Positions 20,468 through 23,778 of a stretch of 23,778 nucleotides of DNA are shown here, piece by piece. This DNA comes from an uncultured Collinsella sp. Lineage in GTDB: Bacteria > Actinomycetota > Coriobacteriia > Coriobacteriales > Coriobacteriaceae. The notes below the pieces were generated by a model. It had not been told where the DNA came from, ran no database searches, and worked only from the letters and a program-made list of their open reading frames with translations. Location of the stretch: contig UROR01000022.1 of the NCBI GenBank assembly GCA_900549535.1, positions 1 to 23,778 of the forward strand. Reading direction: 5' to 3'. The first letter of the stretch is position 1, and each line of letters opens with the position of its first letter. Both the position numbers and the translations under genes were made by a program.

Positions 20468-21403
20468 TTAAGCTTTTTTGGGTTTGTTGACGATGATGAT
20501 GCCGCTGCAGACCAACAGCAGGGCAACGATGACGGTAATGGGGCTCGTGCCAGCGCCCTCGCCGAGCAGCAGCGCGCTCAGCAGCACACCAAAGACGGGG
20601 TTCATAAACCCAAAGACCGAGACGCGGCTGACGGGGTTGACGGCAAGCAGGCGCGACCACAGCGAGTAGGCGACCGCGGAGATAAGCGCCATGTAGATGA
20701 TGAGCGCGATGGCGGGGGCAATCGCCGTAGGGGAGAGTGCACCACCCATCAAAAAGCCAATGGCGGTGAGGACCAGACCGCCGACCAAGAACTGCCACCC
20801 GGCAAGCAAGACGCCGTCGTGCTCGCGCGAGAAGATGCCGATCAGGCAGGTCGAAAGGGCACCCGCGACGGTGGAGGCCAGGATAAAGCCCTCGCCGTCG
20901 AGCGTAAAGCCAAAGGTGCCGTCCGCGCCCGAAAGGTTGACGAGCGCGACGCCGGCAAAGCCCAGTACGCAGCCGAGCACCTTGGCCGTATTGAGCTTCT
21001 CGGTGCGAAACGCCAGAGCGGCAAAGAGGATGGCTAGGAAGTTGGCGCTGGCCTCGATGATGGAACTCGACATGGCACTGGCGCGCGAGAGTCCCAGGTA
21101 GAAAAAGAAGTACTGCCCGATAGTCTGGAAGAGCGACAGGATACATATGGGCTTGATATCACGCGCTTGCGGAACGAGCGGACGGCGCTGGGCCACGCTC
21201 ATGCCAACAATGACCAGCATGCCGGCAAGGGTGAAGCGCAGACCCGCGAAGAGCAGCTGCGAGGCGCTGTCGTGCGCGGGAATGCCAAAGAGGCCGTAGC
21301 CGATCTTGATGCAGGGGAAGGCGGAGCCCCAGAGCGCGCAGCAAACGAGACAGCCCAGGATGAGTCCGGGCAGGGTGGCGAGATACGGCTTGCGGCTTTC
21401 CAT
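20468..21403 (-). CDS. EamA/DMT family transporter (probable metabolite exporter)
   Basis: 311 aa from the ATG at 21401-21403 with AGGAAGGA upstream; a longer frame upstream crosses the purL terminator and is not used. There are ten predicted membrane spans in two EamA repeats. The first repeat opens with LGCLVCCALWGSAFPCIKIGYG, the usual EamA start with W-G-S-x-F, and the second repeat contains TCLIGIF and later ends with SRVSVFGFMNPVFGVLLSALLLGE, the classic second-repeat block. DMT exporters move amino acids, amines or other small metabolites across the cytoplasmic membrane; the substrate cannot be told from sequence. The C-terminus is short and basic (NKPKKA). It is transcribed separately from purL because a terminator lies between them. 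Confidence 0.88.
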   Translation of the reverse strand: MESRKPYLATLPGLILGCLVCCALWGSAFPCIKIGYGLFGIPAHDSASQLLFAGLRFTLAGMLVIVGMSVAQRRPLVPQARDIKPICILSLFQTIGQYFFFYLGLSRASAMSSSIIEASANFLAILFAALAFRTEKLNTAKVLGCVLGFAGVALVNLSGADGTFGFTLDGEGFILASTVAGALSTCLIGIFSREHDGVLLAGWQFLVGGLVLTAIGFLMGGALSPTAIAPAIALIIYMALISAVAYSLWSRLLAVNPVSRVSVFGFMNPVFGVLLSALLLGEGAGTSPITVIVALLLVCSGIIIVNKPKKA

Positions 21404-21428
21404 GATGTCCTTCCTACATGCGCGAAGC

Positions 21429-21465
21429 AAAAAAGAACCCGCCACCGGATGCGTCGGTGGCGGGT
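21429..21465 (-). terminator. Intrinsic terminator of purL
   Basis: On the minus strand, an 11-bp GC-rich stem (21465-21455 with 21447-21437) encloses a 7-base loop and is followed by TCTTTTTT (21436-21429). It is a strong Rho-independent terminator 38 bases after the purL stop. Confidence 0.85.
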
Positions 21466-21502
21466 GATGTTACCCGAAGGGATTGTACCCGATGGGAAAG
21501 GT

Positions 21503-23778
21503 TTAGGCGAAGTAGGCTACGCCGCTCTCAAAGATCGGCATGAACTTGTCGCCGGGGACATGCTCGGGCACGTTGCGGTACAGGTTGTCGCCGCGACGCT
21601 CGGCATGGCCCATCTTGCCCAGGACGCGGCCGTCGGGGCTCGTGATGCCCTCGATGGCGAGTGCGGAGCCGTTGGGGTTGACGGAAAGATCCATGCTGGG
21701 CTTGCCGTCCTCGCCCACGTACTGCGTGGCGACCTGGCCGTTGGCGATCAGCTGGGCGAGTACTTCGTCATTGGCGACAAAGCGGCCCTCGCCGTGGCTG
21801 ATGGCGACGGTGTAGGGGTCGTCCAGGCTGCACTGCGACAGCCATGGGGACAGGTTGGACGAGATGCGGGTGCGCACCAGGCGGCTCTGATGGCGACCGA
21901 TGGTGTTGAACGTCAGCGTGGGCGCATCGGGCGTGGCGTCGACGATGTCACCGTAGGGCACCAGGCCGAGCTTGACCAGGGCCTGGAAGCCGTTGCAGAT
22001 GCCCAGCATCAGGCCATCGCGGGCCTTGAGCAGGTCGCGGACAGCCTCGGTGACCTCGGGAGCGCGGAAGAACGCCGTGATGAACTTGGCGGAGCCGTCG
22101 GGCTCGTCGCCGCCCGAGAAGCCGCCGGGGATCATGACGATCTGGCTTGCACGGATGCGGCGGGCAAGCTCGTGGGTGCTCTCGGCGACCGCCTCGGGCG
22201 TGAGGTTGTTGATCACGAAGGTGTCGGCCTCGGCACCGGCGGCACGGAAGGCGCGGGCGCTGTCGTACTCGCAGTTGTTGCCAGGGAACACAGGGATGAT
22301 CACGCGCGGGCGGGCGATCTTGGCGCCGCCGTACACGTGAATGTCCTTGGCGCGGAAGTCGATGGTCTCGACCTCGGGGGTCTCGCCGGCGCTGCGGTAG
22401 GCAAAGACGCCCTCGATGCCGCTTTCCCAGGCTTCCTGGAGCTCGGCGAGCTCGATGACCTCGGAGCCGGTGTCGATGACATAGCCCTCGACGGTGGTGC
22501 CCAGGGGCTCGACGACAACGCCGTCGGCGACCTCGGGCAGCTCGGCGTCCTCGGCGAGCTCGACGATAAAGCTGCCGTAGAGCGGGGTGAAGAGGCTCTC
22601 CACGTCCACATCCTCGGCAAGCTCGATACCGATCTGGTTGCCAACGCACATCTTAAAGAGGCTCTCGGCGCCGCAGCCGTAGCCGGGCGTGGAGACAGCC
22701 AGGGCGTCGCCGGTGGCGGTGAGCGCCTCGACGGCGTCAAACGCGGCGAGCAGCTGCTGGGCGTCAGGGCGGTAGTCCTCGCCATAGGTGGCGGGGGCGA
22801 TGCGTACGACGCGATGCGTCAGGCCCTTGAACTCAGGGGAGACGGCGCGCGCCGCGCGGCCCACGGCCACAGCGAAGCTGATCAGGGTCGGCGGAACGTT
22901 GAGCTCGCCGGCCTCGTCCTCAAACGAGCCGCTCATGGAGTCCTTGCCGCCGATGGCACCGGCACCCAGGTCGACTTGGGCCATGAGGGCGCCCAGGACG
23001 GCTGCCGTGGGCTTGCCCCAGCGCTCGGCCTCGGTGCGCAGGCGCTCGAAGTACTCCTGGAAGGAGAGGTAGGCGCGCTTGTGCTCAAAGCCGGCAGCCA
23101 CGAGCTTGGCGATGGACTCGACCACGGACAGGTAGGCGCCCGCAAACTGGTCGGCTTCCATCAGGTAGGGGTTGAAGCCCCATGCCATGGCGCTTGCCGT
23201 GGTGGTCTCGCCGTCCACGGGGAACTTGGCGACCATGGCCGAGCTCGGGGTGAGCTGCGTCTTGCCGCCAAAGGGCATGAGCACGGTCGCGGCGCCGATG
23301 GTGGAGTCGAAGCGCTCGGAAAGGCCCTTGTTGGAAGCGACGTTGAGGTCGGTGACGAGCGAGGTCATGCGCTCGGCAAGCGTGGTACCGGCCCAGCTGG
23401 GCTGCCACACGCTGCGGGCGCACACGTGGGCGACCTGGTGCTTGGGCGCGCCGTTGGAGTTGAGGAACTCGCGGGACAGATCGACGATAGCAACGCCGTT
23501 CCAGGCCATGCGCATGCGCGGCTCGGCGGTAACCTCGGCGATGACGGTCGCCTCGAGGTTCTCCTCGGCGGCGTAGCCCATGAACTCCTCGACGTCACCG
23601 TCGGCGACGGCGCAGGCCATGCGCTCCTGGGACTCGGAAATGGCGAGCTCGGTGCCGTCCAGGCCGTCGTACTTCTTGGTCACGGTGTCCAGGTCGACAT
23701 ACAGGCCGTCGGCAAGCTCGCCTACGGCGACCGAGACACCGCCGGCGCCAAAGTCGTTGCAGCGCTTGATCAGACGGC
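21503..23778 (-). CDS. purL: Phosphoribosylformylglycinamidine synthase, large fused type (5' end outside window)
   Basis: 757 residues are visible; the frame stays open to the window edge, beginning RLIKRCNDFGAGGVSVAVGE, so the N-terminal half is missing. The enzyme makes FGAM from FGAR, glutamine and ATP in step four of purine synthesis. The visible part holds the second AIRS-like synthase half (GGKDSMSGSF near 276-285 of the visible chain, STPGYGCGAESLFKM near 362) and the C-terminal PurQ-type glutaminase: VFPGNNCEYDSARAF, MIPGGFSGGDE, nucleophile C594 in GICNGFQ, and H661/E663 in SHGEGRF. This is the single-chain type of about 1,200-1,300 residues found in many clostridia and Coriobacteria rather than the split PurLQS form. 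Catalytic residues in view are intact. Confidence 0.95.
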   Translation of the reverse strand, partial: RLIKRCNDFGAGGVSVAVGELADGLYVDLDTVTKKYDGLDGTELAISESQERMACAVADGDVEEFMGYAAEENLEATVIAEVTAEPRMRMAWNGVAIVDLSREFLNSNGAPKHQVAHVCARSVWQPSWAGTTLAERMTSLVTDLNVASNKGLSERFDSTIGAATVLMPFGGKTQLTPSSAMVAKFPVDGETTTASAMAWGFNPYLMEADQFAGAYLSVVESIAKLVAAGFEHKRAYLSFQEYFERLRTEAERWGKPTAAVLGALMAQVDLGAGAIGGKDSMSGSFEDEAGELNVPPTLISFAVAVGRAARAVSPEFKGLTHRVVRIAPATYGEDYRPDAQQLLAAFDAVEALTATGDALAVSTPGYGCGAESLFKMCVGNQIGIELAEDVDVESLFTPLYGSFIVELAEDAELPEVADGVVVEPLGTTVEGYVIDTGSEVIELAELQEAWESGIEGVFAYRSAGETPEVETIDFRAKDIHVYGGAKIARPRVIIPVFPGNNCEYDSARAFRAAGAEADTFVINNLTPEAVAESTHELARRIRASQIVMIPGGFSGGDEPDGSAKFITAFFRAPEVTEAVRDLLKARDGLMLGICNGFQALVKLGLVPYGDIVDATPDAPTLTFNTIGRHQSRLVRTRISSNLSPWLSQCSLDDPYTVAISHGEGRFVANDEVLAQLIANGQVATQYVGEDGKPSMDLSVNPNGSALAIEGITSPDGRVLGKMGHAERRGDNLYRNVPEHVPGDKFMPIFESGVAYFA

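Noticed and set aside
1..23778. tRNA, rRNA, CRISPR array, insertion sequence, prophage or integration site
   Set aside because: No cloverleaf, rRNA signature, regular spacer-repeat array, transposase or integrase was seen on either strand by eye.

Overview
The window is about 23.8 kb of roughly 60% GC bacterial DNA with short intergenic gaps and frequent stop/start overlaps. A fused PurL/PurQ synthase, an Elp3-like tRNA modification enzyme, an EtfA carrying a two-cluster ferredoxin domain, a sortase signal of the LAQTG type and actinobacterial codon use together suggest a gut actinobacterium of the Coriobacteriia, most likely Collinsella or a close relative. That assignment is inference; no rRNA or marker search could be run. 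No tRNA, rRNA, CRISPR array or insertion sequence was seen.

Layout. (1) 1-363 is the 3' end of a GSGD-repeat (DUF4097-like) beta-ladder protein, closed by a strong hairpin. (2) 463-3246 (+) holds a two-gene operon: a large Elp3-type radical-SAM/acetyltransferase, and directly behind it a spermidine-synthase-fold protein with an N-terminal membrane helix. (3) 3274-8892 (-) is a three-gene operon: a TerB_N/TerB_C protein, then a DUF2791 (BrxD-like) P-loop ATPase, then an Lhr/BrxHI-like DEVH helicase. This is the most interesting unit. It pairs the ATPase and helicase known from some BREX phage-defence systems with a TerB-domain protein, without any methylase, phosphatase or nuclease. (4) 8980-9696 (-) encodes a DUF554 membrane protein. 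(5) 9815-13020 (-) is a five-gene cell-surface cluster: a 98-aa protein, a membrane-anchored beta-sandwich protein, a secreted beta protein, a minimal sortase-anchored LAQTG protein and a larger secreted Cys-containing protein. (6) 13021-13365 is a non-coding divergent region with tandem TGACCAA repeats, a promoter and a long-range inverted repeat. (7) 13366-16991 (+) is a 2-hydroxyacid (probably D-lactate) dehydrogenase/EtfB/ferredoxin-EtfA operon, the set expected for an electron-confurcating lactate dehydrogenase.

(8) 16988-17800 (-) is an HD-domain phosphohydrolase whose stop codon overlaps that of etfA. (9) 18013-19035 (+) is a KdgT-type 2-keto-3-deoxygluconate permease with an operator-like palindrome upstream. 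(10) 19223-20365 (+) is a membrane GGDEF diguanylate cyclase. (11) 20468-21403 (-) is an EamA/DMT exporter. (12) 21503-23778 (-) is the C-terminal three fifths of the large FGAM synthase PurL, cut by the window edge.

The lactate operon would feed electrons to NAD+ at the expense of reduced ferredoxin, which fits an anaerobic fermenter. The TerB/ATPase/helicase trio is tightly coupled (an 8-nt overlap between its first two genes) and is probably one functional machine acting on DNA. The surface cluster looks like a secreted assembly in which only the smallest protein carries a wall anchor.
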